This document shows positions 8,224 through 16,874 of a stretch of 64,000 nucleotides of DNA, piece after piece. Position 1 is the first letter of the stretch, and every line of letters begins with the position of its first letter. The position numbers and the translations under genes are program-made. The stretch spans positions 1,832,501 to 1,896,500 of the forward strand of contig JALJCR010000001.1 in assembly GCA_022953095.1 (NCBI GenBank). Reading direction: 5' to 3'. This DNA comes from Qipengyuania sp. ABI-127-1 (GTDB lineage: Bacteria; Pseudomonadota; Alphaproteobacteria; Sphingomonadales; Sphingomonadaceae). The notes beneath the pieces are model-generated. The model was not told the origin of the DNA. It worked only from the letters and a program-made list of their open reading frames with translations, and searched no databases.

Positions 8224-9984
8224 TCACTCGGGACGCAGCGAATGCAACTTCGCTTCGAGTTCCCGCCGCGCCCGCTCTTCCCCCTCTGGAAGCGCCGCGA
8301 TCAGGGCGGAGATCGCGAACGGATTCATCGGCTGCAAATCATGCGCCGCCAGCGCGAAATCCAGTGCCTCTTCGGGATTGTCGAGTTGGAGCGCCCCGAC
8401 GCTGCGAGCGGCAAGTACCCAGGGCACCCGCCCCAAGCCGAGACCCATCGCATGATCGAGCAATGCGACAGCGCGCATCCAGTCACCTTCAGCCGCAAGC
8501 GCATCGGCGAGGATGGCCGCCGCGTCTCCGTTCATCGGGTTCTCGCGCACATAGGCCGTTAGCAGTTGGCGAGCACGTGCCGGGTCTTCCTGCGCGCCCG
8601 CAAGTCGCAAGGCCAAGGGCCAAGGCCGCCGCACCTGTGCGGAGCGTCGATACGCCTCGCGGGCTGCGCGCTTGTTGCCCCGTGCGAATTCGGCATCCCC
8701 CAAAATAGCCTGTGCATCGGCCGACCCGGGAAACCTTCTGGCGAATTCGCGCCCCTTCCGAAGCGCGGCGACGGCCTCTCTCCCGGCTATCGCATTGCGA
8801 ACATAGTCACGGACCTGTTGCCCTCCCTCGCCTTCGGATATCGCCAGCAGTTCGGGTGGCGTAAGGCTGGGGAGTACCGAAAAATTCCCGCCGCCAAGCG
8901 CAGCAAGGTCGATATAAATTGCCGCCCGCTCACGATTGCCGAGGGCTTCGTAGGCGCGACCGACCAAAACCCGCAAATAGGCCGAACTCGAATTGGAAGC
9001 CGCCATTCCGGCGAAACGATACACCAGCTCGCGCTCACCACCATCGCGATACAGGGCATAGGCGAGCAGATCGCGGATACGCGGATTATCCGGCTGCCGT
9101 GTATATAGCCGGTCCAACCCCTGCGCTGCGCTGGCGAAGTTTCCTTCTTCCAGATCGATGATTGCCGAAAGAAGCTTGGCGGATGCAACGTCGTCCTGTT
9201 GCAGGCCAGATCTCGACAGGAGATCGCGGGAAAGGCGAAAATACCTGCCGCGCGCCGCCAGAACCGCCTGGACGAAAAGGCCTCTGGGGGTTGTCGCAGC
9301 CGAAGAATTCGTGCCGCGCAAGACTTGCAAGGCTTCTTTAGCACGCCCCGCATCGCCCAGCGTCGCGGCATATTCCACGCGGAGATCGATGTCTTCGGGC
9401 CGGGATTGTAGCGCCTTGCCCAACAGCTTCGCCCCCGCTTCCATACCTTGGGCATCGCGCGCAAGCTGCCCCTTGAACCGGAGAGCTTCACCATTGGCCG
9501 GGTCGATGGCGAGCGCATGGTCGACCGCTTCAATCGCTTCGAACTGCTCTCCACCACGATAGCGCAGGCGGCCGATATCCACCCACAGCTCGGCATTCTC
9601 CGGCTCGACAGCATGTGAACGATCAAAGGCCGCCCCGGCAGCCCGCAGGTCGCCCTCGGCCATCTCCAATCGGCCCAGCATACGAAAGCCGAGCGCTCTT
9701 GTCGCATCGGAAAACTCTTGCGGGGCGAGCCATGCGCGCGCCGCCGCCAAATCGCCCGCGAGAAGCTCGACTTCCCCGAAAAGCGCGGCCAGTTCCGCCC
9801 GATTCGCTCCCTCGTCCAGCGCACGCTCGAGATGAAGACGAGCAGCGCGTGGATCATCGCCGTCCACGCCCGCGCGCGCCTGGTCTATTCGCGAGCCTTC
9901 GAAGCCTTCCTCGCTACATCCGCCCAGTGGCGCGAGGCCAAGAACGAGAGCCGCGACAATACCGAGATCACGTCTGAAGATCAT
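8224..9984 (-). CDS. TPR-repeat lipoprotein of the PEP-CTERM operon (PrsT-like)
   Basis: 586-residue predicted lipoprotein: signal peptide with lipobox LGGC at residues 20-23, followed by tandem tetratricopeptide-like helical repeats over nearly the whole chain (for example AFDRSHAVEPENAELWVDIG and VDHALAIDPANGEALRFKGQ). TPR scaffolds usually assemble protein complexes, here probably on the periplasmic face during exopolysaccharide or PEP-CTERM protein export. The start overlaps the end of prsR by 17 bases, so it belongs to the prsK-prsR operon. PrsT of other species is a TPR lipoprotein in the same setting but is longer, so the name PrsT is not assigned outright. Confidence 0.82.
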   Translation of the reverse strand: MIFRRDLGIVAALVLGLAPLGGCSEEGFEGSRIDQARAGVDGDDPRAARLHLERALDEGANRAELAALFGEVELLAGDLAAARAWLAPQEFSDATRALGFRMLGRLEMAEGDLRAAGAAFDRSHAVEPENAELWVDIGRLRYRGGEQFEAIEAVDHALAIDPANGEALRFKGQLARDAQGMEAGAKLLGKALQSRPEDIDLRVEYAATLGDAGRAKEALQVLRGTNSSAATTPRGLFVQAVLAARGRYFRLSRDLLSRSGLQQDDVASAKLLSAIIDLEEGNFASAAQGLDRLYTRQPDNPRIRDLLAYALYRDGGERELVYRFAGMAASNSSSAYLRVLVGRAYEALGNRERAAIYIDLAALGGGNFSVLPSLTPPELLAISEGEGGQQVRDYVRNAIAGREAVAALRKGREFARRFPGSADAQAILGDAEFARGNKRAAREAYRRSAQVRRPWPLALRLAGAQEDPARARQLLTAYVRENPMNGDAAAILADALAAEGDWMRAVALLDHAMGLGLGRVPWVLAARSVGALQLDNPEEALDFALAAHDLQPMNPFAISALIAALPEGEERARRELEAKLHSLRPE

Positions 9985-11335
9985 ACTGCTTGAGCAGATC
10001 GTACAGAGTCGGCCGGCTGATGCCGAGGAGCTTTGCGGTGTTCGAAATATTCCCCTCGGTTCTCGCCAGGGCCTGTCGTATCATACGCCGATCGGCCTGT
10101 TCGCGCGCTGCCTTGAGATTCAGAGCAACGTCGGCACCACCGTCATCCGACTGGGAGAGATCGAGATCCTCGGCGGAAATCTGCTTGCCTTCGGCCATGA
10201 TCACCGCCCGTTTCACGCGGTTTTCGAGTTCGCGAACATTGCCGGGCCACCTCCAGCTATCGATGGCGGCTAGTGCATCCGGAGCGAAGCCCTTCACCTG
10301 GGGGTTCATCTCTTTCGCGAAGCGGGCCATGAAGTGCTTTGCGAGCAGGATTGCGTCACCCGGCCGCTCGGCGAGAGTCGGAACCCTCACGACAATCTCC
10401 GCCAGACGATAGAACAGGTCCTCGCGGAACGTCCCCTCGCCGATCATCGATTCAAGATTTTGATGCGTGGCGCACACGATACGCGTGTCGACCGCAATCG
10501 GCTTTCTTCCACCAATGCGTTCGATGGTGCGCTCCTGCAGGAACCGCAAGAGCTTGACCTGCAACGCAAGCGGGATGTCGCCCACTTCATCGAGAAACAG
10601 CGTACCGCCATCGGCCATCTCGATCTTGCCTTCGGTTGTCTTGACGGCACCGGTGAAAGCACCCTTCTCATGACCGAACAGCTCGCTCTCGAGCAGATTT
10701 TCGGGAATAGCCGCGCAATTGATGGCAACGAACGCGCCTTGTCTGCGGTCGCTGCAATCGTGGACGCCCCGTGCCAGCAGTTCCTTGCCGGTACCGCTGG
10801 CCCCCAAGAGCATGACCGAAACATTGGTCGGCGCCACGCGCTCGATGGTTCGCGCAACCTTGGCCATTTCCGGTGCGGCAGTGACCATCGAGCCCAGCAC
10901 CGTCCGGTCTTCCCCGACCTTTTCCGCAAGGCGCCGGTTCTCGCTCTCGATATGATGCAACCGATAGGCGCGCTGCACGATCAGCCCCAGCGTATCGATG
11001 TCCACGGGTTTCTGGTAAAAGTCGTAGGCCCCCTGTTCGACGGCTCGCAAGGCGCTTTCGCGCGCGCCATGCCCGGAGGCCACGATGACCTTCGTGTCCG
11101 GTTTCATGGCCATGATCGCTTCGAGAACTGCGAAGCCCTCGCTCGTTCCATCAGGATCGGGGGGAAGCCCAAGATCGAGCGTTACGACCGCCGGCTCCTC
11201 CGAGCGTAGGGACGCAAGAGCCGCATCGCGGGTGCCGGCAATCACAACGTCGAAATCGTCATAGGCCCATTTGAGCTGGGCCTGTAAACCTTCATCATCT
11301 TCTACGATCAGCAGTTTGGGCTTGGCCTCTGCCAT
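9968..11335 (-). CDS. prsR: PEP-CTERM response regulator, sigma-54 activator
   Basis: 455-residue NtrC-type regulator. It has a receiver domain with phospho-acceptor D54 in TLDLGLPPD and acidic pocket VEDDE (11-15). The AAA+ domain has Walker A GASGTGKE (about 169-176), the sigma-54 contact loop GAFTGA, and Walker B GTLFLDEVGD. A C-terminal Fis-type helix-turn-helix ends the protein (ISNTAKLLGISRPTLYDLL). Family knowledge: PrsR, phosphorylated by PrsK, activates sigma-54 promoters of exopolysaccharide and PEP-CTERM genes. Start and prsK stop overlap as TAATG, so kinase and regulator are coupled. I see no fully convincing TGGCAC-N5-TTGC site near the operon start, so its targets are probably elsewhere. 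Confidence 0.94.
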   Translation of the reverse strand: MAEAKPKLLIVEDDEGLQAQLKWAYDDFDVVIAGTRDAALASLRSEEPAVVTLDLGLPPDPDGTSEGFAVLEAIMAMKPDTKVIVASGHGARESALRAVEQGAYDFYQKPVDIDTLGLIVQRAYRLHHIESENRRLAEKVGEDRTVLGSMVTAAPEMAKVARTIERVAPTNVSVMLLGASGTGKELLARGVHDCSDRRQGAFVAINCAAIPENLLESELFGHEKGAFTGAVKTTEGKIEMADGGTLFLDEVGDIPLALQVKLLRFLQERTIERIGGRKPIAVDTRIVCATHQNLESMIGEGTFREDLFYRLAEIVVRVPTLAERPGDAILLAKHFMARFAKEMNPQVKGFAPDALAAIDSWRWPGNVRELENRVKRAVIMAEGKQISAEDLDLSQSDDGGADVALNLKAAREQADRRMIRQALARTEGNISNTAKLLGISRPTLYDLLKQYDLQT

Positions 11336-13446
11336 TATGCGACCTCGTTTTTTTCGCGGGTTTGGTCGCGCCCGATGATCGAAGCAGCCGATTTCAGCGG
11401 CAAGCTGATCGTAAAACGCGTCCCCAGCCCCTCGCGAGACTGAACATCCAATCTCCCGCCCATCGACCGAACAAGCTCGCGGGATTCGAAAGCCCCAATG
11501 CCGAACCCGCCCGATTTGGAGGAGACGAAGGGCTCAAACAGTCTGTTGCGAACGAAATGGGGCGACATTCCTTCGCCATTATCGATGATAACGACCTTGC
11601 CGGAAATTCCGTCGCTATACGCCTCGAGCATGACCGAGCTGTCGGCATCGCTCGCATCGATGGCATTCTGCACCAGATGAGTCAGCGCCTGTTCAAACGC
11701 TTCGGGACTTCCTTCGACCATAACCGGTTCGGCCCTCAGCACCGTCAATGGGTGCGCTTGGCCGAGGCGTTGAGTCACCTGACCTACCGCCGTGGCAAGA
11801 TCGAACCGAACGGCCCTGTCCGATTGCGGCGGGCCATAGCGCCCCAAACGGGCGAGGAGGGAATTGAGCTTGTCGGCGCTGTTGCGGAGCGTGACCAACA
11901 TGTCCTTGCGAAATTCCGGTTTGTCGGCATGCTTTTCGGCATTGCGGAGGAGCAGAGACATCTGGCTCGACAGGTTTTTTATGTCGTGCATGACGAACGC
12001 CATACGCCGGTTGAATTCATCGAACCGGCCCGCTTCGAGCAGTGCGGCCTGACTGGCTTGTTCTGCCAGATAGCTGGCGAGCTGCCGCCCGACCACGGAC
12101 AACAGATCGAAATCCTCCCAATCGAGCTTGCGTCCGATCAAGGGCCTGGCGAGCACCACGATGCCGACAAGGCGATCGAAATGCAGCAGGGGCACCGCCG
12201 CCCAGGCCCGGTGATCCTCGCGCAGCCAATCGGGGACGAGCGCCAGTTCGCCATGGTGGTCAATACCCTCGCGTACTTGGTCGAAATCGATAATCAGCTC
12301 GTTGCTTTCAAGCGCATCCCCCAATGCGGTAGAGGCTGCGTGGGCGGGGATACTCGATTTGTGCCATAGCCAATTTGCCTCAACTTCGAAGGAGCCCTCA
12401 TCACCCGGGACAAGCAGAATGCCGGAAGGACTATCGACAATATCGGCGAGCGCCTTCACCGTACGCTCTTGCAGAGTGGAGTTGTCGAGACCTGTCGTGC
12501 CGATGGTGTTGGTGAAGCGTATCCATTCGTTCCGGTAATCGTACCGATGCTTGAACAGGTGCTTGATCGCGGTGACCCGTAGCCAGCCTCGCAGCCGCTC
12601 CGATGGCAACCAGATCAAGGCCAAGGCGCCCGCCGCGATGATCAGGCCGACCTGGGTCATTCGTGCAAGATCGCCGGTGAGCATGTCCAGCCAGCGCGCC
12701 AGTGCGAGCATCAGCCCGAGATACGCCCCGATAACCATGAGCGAGAGAAACCGAAAAGTCGCTGCCCGAGAGGGGCGAAACTCCAGATTCGACGAGCTTT
12801 GGTTGAACCCCATCGCAAAGGGTATCGCGACAATCGCAGCCGCGACCCCACGCAGAGCGGCAAGCTCTACCGGCACCTCGCCAATGATGTAGCCGACGGT
12901 GAAATAATTGAGGTCGAATGCCCAAAGCCCGGCAAGCGCAGCGGCATTCCAACGCAAGATCCGACGCGAGGATACCGCCGCGCCGACATAGAGATTGTGC
13001 AGCAGCACGAGCGCCCCGACAGCGACCATGATCCTGAATAGGGTTCCGGTCTCGAACACCAGCGTCGCAAGTTCGGGTGTTACGGCATAACGCCGGGCAC
13101 TCAGCAACAATGCGAACTGCAGGACTTCGACGAAGCCGAGGGAAAATGCCGCCGGTCGTACCAGCCGCAGCGTTTCGTCGCGTCCGTCATTGGCGAACAA
13201 GCGGAAAAGGGTAAAAAGCCAGGCCAGATTTCGCGCGATCTCGGTCAATTCGACGATGGGGCGACCGGGTTCGAAACTTGCCGAGGCGAAACACCAGTTA
13301 GCCGTCAACGCCAGGGCCACGATGGCCGGCGTACGATCGCTGCGCGAGCTGTCGCCCCGACGAGCTATCCAGACCGCCGCCAGGGCACAGACAATCGCGC
13401 CGAGGGTGTAGGCAATATAGGAGAAGGTACCGATCAAGCCGGTCAT
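11335..13446 (-). CDS. prsK: XrtA/PEP-CTERM system sensor histidine kinase
   Basis: 703-residue membrane kinase. The first ~290 residues hold about nine hydrophobic helices. A GAF-like domain follows (about 300-470), then the dimerisation/phosphotransfer helix with the H-box VMHDIKNL (histidine near residue 490). A HATPase domain ends the protein, with N-box LVQNAIDAS, G1 motif DNGEGM and G2 motif GGFGIG. The multi-helix sensor followed by GAF and a short H-box is the PrsK arrangement. It is coupled to prsR downstream (TAATG) and to the glycosyltransferase upstream (ATGA overlap at 13443-13446). The signal sensed is unknown. Confidence 0.93.
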   Translation of the reverse strand: MTGLIGTFSYIAYTLGAIVCALAAVWIARRGDSSRSDRTPAIVALALTANWCFASASFEPGRPIVELTEIARNLAWLFTLFRLFANDGRDETLRLVRPAAFSLGFVEVLQFALLLSARRYAVTPELATLVFETGTLFRIMVAVGALVLLHNLYVGAAVSSRRILRWNAAALAGLWAFDLNYFTVGYIIGEVPVELAALRGVAAAIVAIPFAMGFNQSSSNLEFRPSRAATFRFLSLMVIGAYLGLMLALARWLDMLTGDLARMTQVGLIIAAGALALIWLPSERLRGWLRVTAIKHLFKHRYDYRNEWIRFTNTIGTTGLDNSTLQERTVKALADIVDSPSGILLVPGDEGSFEVEANWLWHKSSIPAHAASTALGDALESNELIIDFDQVREGIDHHGELALVPDWLREDHRAWAAVPLLHFDRLVGIVVLARPLIGRKLDWEDFDLLSVVGRQLASYLAEQASQAALLEAGRFDEFNRRMAFVMHDIKNLSSQMSLLLRNAEKHADKPEFRKDMLVTLRNSADKLNSLLARLGRYGPPQSDRAVRFDLATAVGQVTQRLGQAHPLTVLRAEPVMVEGSPEAFEQALTHLVQNAIDASDADSSVMLEAYSDGISGKVVIIDNGEGMSPHFVRNRLFEPFVSSKSGGFGIGAFESRELVRSMGGRLDVQSREGLGTRFTISLPLKSAASIIGRDQTREKNEVA

Positions 13447-14828
13447 CGCGCACCCTCCGGCCAGAGGATTACGCGCGCGGTCTGCAAAAGGATGAGCACA
13501 TCCAGAAAGGGTGTGTAGTTTTTGGCGTAATAGAGATCGTATTCGAGTTTGTGCCGCGCATCCTCGATACTCGCGCCATAGGGATAATTGATCTGCGCCC
13601 AGCCGGTGATTCCGGGTTTGACCACATGGCGCTCGGCATAGAATGGAAGCTCTTTCTCAAGTTCGACGACGATTGCCGGCACTTCGGGCCGCGGACCTAC
13701 AAAGCTCATCTGACCTTTCAGCACGCTCCAGACCTGAGGGAGCTCGTCGATGCGAACCTTGCGGATCAAGCGGCCCACGCGGGTGACTCTTGGGTCGTCC
13801 TTCTCCGCCCATTTCGCTCCGCCCGCCTCGGCATCCACCCGCATCGAACGCAGCTTCCAGAGGGTGAAATGCTCGCCATACAAGCCAATGCGGGTCTGGC
13901 GGAAGAATGCCGGCCCCTTGGTCTCCAGCTTTACCAGCACTGCAAATATCGCGATCAGCGGAATGCCTACGATCAGAATGAGAAGGCTCACGAAGATATC
14001 GAACAGGCGCTTGCCTATGCTCGATAATCGCCGACCAGCGGAAAACCCGTCGGAGAAGATCAGCCAGCTTGGGTTGAGGGTATCGAGATCCACCCGGCCC
14101 ATTTCCCGCTCCAGAAAGCTGGAGAAATCGCTCACCTGAACGCCTTTGGTCTTTACGCGGAGCAGGTCTTTGAGTGGCAACGCATTGCGTCGTTCCTGGA
14201 GCGCCAGGACCACTTCGGTCGCTCCGACACGCTCCACGAACCGGCCAAGGTCTATAATCGAATCGCGCGAGACGGCGGTATCGATCACCGGAGTCACCGC
14301 GTCCATGGCGACGAAGGCGGCCACGGCAAAGCCGCTTTCCCGTCGGTGCGAAAGCTTGAGAAGCCGCTCCGCCCGCTCGCCGGCGCCTAGAACCAGGACC
14401 GTCCGACGAAAGACTACTGGTCCCAGAAGTCGGTTCGCAAGAATCCGATTTGAAATCAGAAAAACGATCGAGAAGCCCATCGCATAGAGCAGAACCGAGC
14501 GCCACAGCGCGGAGCCAGGCAGGAAAAAATTCAGCAGCGAAATCGCGAGTACGCCGAGACTTACCGCGACCAACAGCCTTGCAGTGGCGAAGCGGATCGA
14601 TCGCAGGGCTTCAGGCCCATAGCCACCGACCGCGATCATCGCCAACCAGATCACGCCCGAAAAGCCAACGATCTCCAGCGCTCTTTGAGAAAAGTCACCT
14701 ACGCTCACGCCGATCTGCGCCACACGTAGCCGCCAGGCCACTTCGCCAGCGAGGGCGAGCAGCGCGAGATCTATCAAGGACAGCAGCACGACATTGTAGG
14801 AAATGTAATGCTTGAACAGGCGGAGCAT
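13443..14828 (-). CDS. XrtA/PEP-CTERM-associated sugar-phosphate transferase (TIGR03013 type)
   Basis: 461-residue polyisoprenyl-phosphate glycosyl-1-phosphate transferase. Four to five N-terminal membrane helices lead to a CoA-binding-like domain (LVLGAGERAERLL, about 145-157). The C-terminal bacterial sugar transferase domain begins with KRLFDIFVSLLILIVGIPLI and contains the catalytic-region motifs FTLWKLRSMRVDAE and VKPGITGWAQINYPYG. It loads the first sugar phosphate onto undecaprenyl phosphate for exopolysaccharide synthesis. It leads the operon with prsK, prsR and the TPR lipoprotein. The remaining EPS genes and the exosortase XrtA are not in this window. Confidence 0.92.
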   Translation of the reverse strand: MLRLFKHYISYNVVLLSLIDLALLALAGEVAWRLRVAQIGVSVGDFSQRALEIVGFSGVIWLAMIAVGGYGPEALRSIRFATARLLVAVSLGVLAISLLNFFLPGSALWRSVLLYAMGFSIVFLISNRILANRLLGPVVFRRTVLVLGAGERAERLLKLSHRRESGFAVAAFVAMDAVTPVIDTAVSRDSIIDLGRFVERVGATEVVLALQERRNALPLKDLLRVKTKGVQVSDFSSFLEREMGRVDLDTLNPSWLIFSDGFSAGRRLSSIGKRLFDIFVSLLILIVGIPLIAIFAVLVKLETKGPAFFRQTRIGLYGEHFTLWKLRSMRVDAEAGGAKWAEKDDPRVTRVGRLIRKVRIDELPQVWSVLKGQMSFVGPRPEVPAIVVELEKELPFYAERHVVKPGITGWAQINYPYGASIEDARHKLEYDLYYAKNYTPFLDVLILLQTARVILWPEGAR

Positions 14829-14891
14829 CCGGTCCGGCTCGCAAATTGCTAGTGTCGGAATTCTTGACTAGCAGAGAGGAATGAACCGTCG

Positions 14892-14912
14892 GTAAATTTT
14901 ACACTTACGTAA
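14892..14912 (-). promoter_or_regulatory. AT-rich palindromes upstream of the PEP-CTERM operon
   Basis: Two adjacent palindromes, GTAAA-T-TTTAC (14892-14902) and TTACGTAA (14905-14912), about 65-85 bases upstream of the glycosyltransferase start, in an AT-rich patch unlike its surroundings. A promoter and operator function is inferred from position only. Confidence 0.4.
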
Positions 14913-14947
14913 AAAAGGGCGATGCGCCGTCGACGCATCGCCCTTTT
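14911..14947. terminator. Bidirectional rho-independent terminator
   Basis: Perfect 10-bp stem (14917-14926 with 14934-14943, GGGCGATGCG / CGCATCGCCC), 7-base loop, flanked by A6 on the left and T4 on the right. Read on the minus strand it ends in a T6 run directly behind the small membrane protein gene. Confidence 0.88.
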
Positions 14948-14964
14948 CGGTATTCGAGAAGGTG

Positions 14965-15258
14965 TCAGTTCTCGACGGCGTTTTCTACCGCTTCTCCGGC
15001 GCTTTGCGCAGCATCGCCTACCTGGTTCGCGGCTTCGCCAACTTCGCTTGCTGCCTCGGCGACTGCATTGTCCTTGGCCACTTCGGCGCTATTCATCTGT
15101 GTCAGCAGGAAAATTCCCACTATCGCGACGGCCAGAACGATCACGATCAGCACCCAGTTGGTGCCACCGCCTCGCGATTCTCCGTCGGTCACCACGGTAT
15201 GGGTGGTATGCGTATTCCCCGTAGCGTCGGTCGTTTCCGTAATGCGTTCTTCGGTCAT
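14965..15258 (-). CDS. Small single-pass membrane protein, EcfG-controlled
   Basis: 97 residues: a polar Thr-rich N-terminus (TETTDATGNTHTTHTVV), one membrane helix at about residues 34-53, and an Ala/Glu/Val-rich amphipathic C-terminal tail with repeated Ala-Glu/Ala-Gly steps (about 60-97). No known domain is recognised. An exact GGAAC-N17-CGTT promoter lies just upstream and a strong terminator just downstream, so it is a self-contained, probably stress-induced unit. The tail resembles Ala-rich helical stretches of small stress-inducible membrane proteins, but that is no more than resemblance. No function is assigned. Confidence 0.78.
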   Translation of the reverse strand: MTEERITETTDATGNTHTTHTVVTDGESRGGGTNWVLIVIVLAVAIVGIFLLTQMNSAEVAKDNAVAEAASEVGEAANQVGDAAQSAGEAVENAVEN

Positions 15259-15295
15259 CGCCTTCTCTCCTCGAGACAGAGGTTCTGCGCCCGAT

Positions 15296-15321
15296 AACGC
15301 CTGCCCGAGAATGCCGGTTCC
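15296..15321 (-). promoter_or_regulatory. EcfG-type general stress promoter
   Basis: On the minus strand GGAAC (15317-15321), 17-base spacer, CGTT (15296-15299), an exact consensus match. The -10 element is 37 bases upstream of the small membrane protein start at 15258. Confidence 0.8.
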
Positions 15322-15342
15322 CTGAACCGGTGCGATTTGTCC

Positions 15343-16725
15343 TTAATCACGGGTGAATTCGAAAGGGGTCACCCCCCTGCGAACCCTGTCGAAAGCCAGT
15401 TTGCGTCCGATCGGCGGTAGCGAGCGCTGACTGCACTGGATTCGATGACATCGTGCACAACCGGGACCAATAGGCTGAGCATCATCGGTGCGCAGCGAAA
15501 CTCCACGGGCCTGTGCCAATTCGTTGGCCAGAACCGCCTCGACGCCCAGCACCACGACAAACTGCGCCTCCCCCGGCGCACCGCTGCCTTCGACTGTTCG
15601 TGCCATGGTCAGCCAGCCGCCATCCCGATCCCCCGAATTGTCGAGCGCGACGAACTGGACCTGCAGCTCACCGGCACGATCGAAGGCGCGATGGGCGTGC
15701 CACAGGGGACAACTCGCACCGGATTCGACAAACCGCGCGGTACTGGCTCCGATGAAGGTTTTCGAAAACTGGCCCGCACGGTCGATCCGAACCATGAAGA
15801 ACGGCAAACCGCGTTGCCCGACGCGCTGCAACGTCGTGAGCCGATGGCCAAGCTGCTCGAAACTCACGCCGAAGCGCCGTTCCAGGACAGGCAGGTCGTA
15901 GCCGGTCGCCTCGCAAGCGCGCAGAAAGCGACCATAAGGCATCAGCAGGGCTGCCGCCACGTAACCTGTCAAGTAACGAGTGAAGAGCGCGCGAGCCGCC
16001 TCTTCGTCGAATTTGACCGCATTGGCGACGGCAGCGATCGCCTCGGTGAATTCCAGTTGGGCTAACTGGATCGCCAGTTGGAAATTCCGCGAAGCAACGC
16101 TCAACATCTCGGATAGCTGGACCTGCCGTGCATGCAGGTCGAGCCGGCGCAGGCTGTCGGGCATGACCTCTCGCGGCAAAATGCGAACGGAGAGCTGGTG
16201 CCGTTCGCGCAGGCGTTCGGTGAGGGCGATGCCGATGTCTCCCCGCGAAAGCCGCATCTCGTCGGCCAGTTCCTCCGCCGCCACGTCGAGGTCCGCGAAA
16301 TGGTTGCGCCACCGCTCGATCTCGCGCCGGGAAGCCGACATAGGGTCATCGGGCTGGACGTCGGCGGAGCCGGCACTGTCATACAGCCGTGCGAAAGCCG
16401 CCGCGGCCTGAGGGGCAGCAGCCAGCAATTCCTGCATTTCATCGCGATCGATGCCGAGGTCCGCGAATCGCTCGTCTGCAAAACGTGTAGCCAGCCCGTC
16501 GATCCCGCCGATCGCCTCGTCTTCGCGCAGCGAACGTGGATCGAAATCGAACTGTTCGACCAAGCGCATCATAACGCGCGCGCTGACCGGCCGCTGGTTA
16601 CGTTCGATCAAATTGAGATAGCTGGGGGAGATATCGAGCCGGGCAGCGGCGGCGGCCTGCGTCAGCCGTTCACGCTTGCGAAGCCGACGAACGGCTGGAC
16701 CGGCAAATAGTGCTTCCTCTGCCAT
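15343..16725 (-). CDS. XRE-family regulator, RamB/ScfR (short-chain fatty acid) type
   Basis: 460-residue transcription factor: N-terminal helix-turn-helix (RLRKRERLTQAAAAARLDIS, then PSYLNLIERNQRPVS; residues 14-48), a central IrrE/DUF955-like region and a C-terminal DUF2083-type region with several cysteines (SGASCPLWHAH; GPGCARCHRIQCSQ). No HExxH zinc-peptidase motif is visible, so proteolysis is unlikely; relatives sense acyl-CoA metabolites. Relatives RamB, PccR and MccR control acetate and propionate genes. Placement back to back with isocitrate lyase supports control of the glyoxylate cycle. Palindromic TGTAA/TTACA sequences lie in the shared 149-base gap, so autoregulation is likely. 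Confidence 0.87.
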   Translation of the reverse strand: MAEEALFAGPAVRRLRKRERLTQAAAAARLDISPSYLNLIERNQRPVSARVMMRLVEQFDFDPRSLREDEAIGGIDGLATRFADERFADLGIDRDEMQELLAAAPQAAAAFARLYDSAGSADVQPDDPMSASRREIERWRNHFADLDVAAEELADEMRLSRGDIGIALTERLRERHQLSVRILPREVMPDSLRRLDLHARQVQLSEMLSVASRNFQLAIQLAQLEFTEAIAAVANAVKFDEEAARALFTRYLTGYVAAALLMPYGRFLRACEATGYDLPVLERRFGVSFEQLGHRLTTLQRVGQRGLPFFMVRIDRAGQFSKTFIGASTARFVESGASCPLWHAHRAFDRAGELQVQFVALDNSGDRDGGWLTMARTVEGSGAPGEAQFVVVLGVEAVLANELAQARGVSLRTDDAQPIGPGCARCHRIQCSQRSLPPIGRKLAFDRVRRGVTPFEFTRD

Positions 16726-16726
16726 G

Positions 16727-16742
16727 TGTAACTTTCTTTACA
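16727..16742. promoter_or_regulatory. Candidate operator TGTAA-N6-TTACA
   Basis: Inverted repeat TGTAA (16727-16731) and TTACA (16738-16742), immediately before the regulator's start codon. It resembles the TTTGC/ACAAA-type half sites of RamB-like regulators. Assignment is inferred. Confidence 0.5.
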
Positions 16743-16787
16743 ACTTTACTGGATCAATAAGCGAACTACGCCCGCTTAGACAAGAAA

Positions 16788-16796
16788 TTTTGTAAA
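16788..16796. promoter_or_regulatory. Second candidate half-site, TTTTGTAAA
   Basis: TTTTGTAAA lies 79 bases before the aceA start and is the inverse complement of the TTTACAA at 16737-16743 on the regulator side. The pair could bring the regulator to both promoters. Confidence 0.42.
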
Positions 16797-16874
16797 TTGC
16801 CCTGTCACGCCCCGCCGAGTTCCGGCACAGAGGTGTCAGACGATAACGCCCCACACACGACTAAGGAGCACCCC

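Noticed and set aside
14829-14892. Sigma-54 promoter before the PEP-CTERM glycosyltransferase
   Set aside because: A TTTGC resembling a -12 element is present, but the dinucleotide at the -24 position is CA, not GG, at the required spacing.
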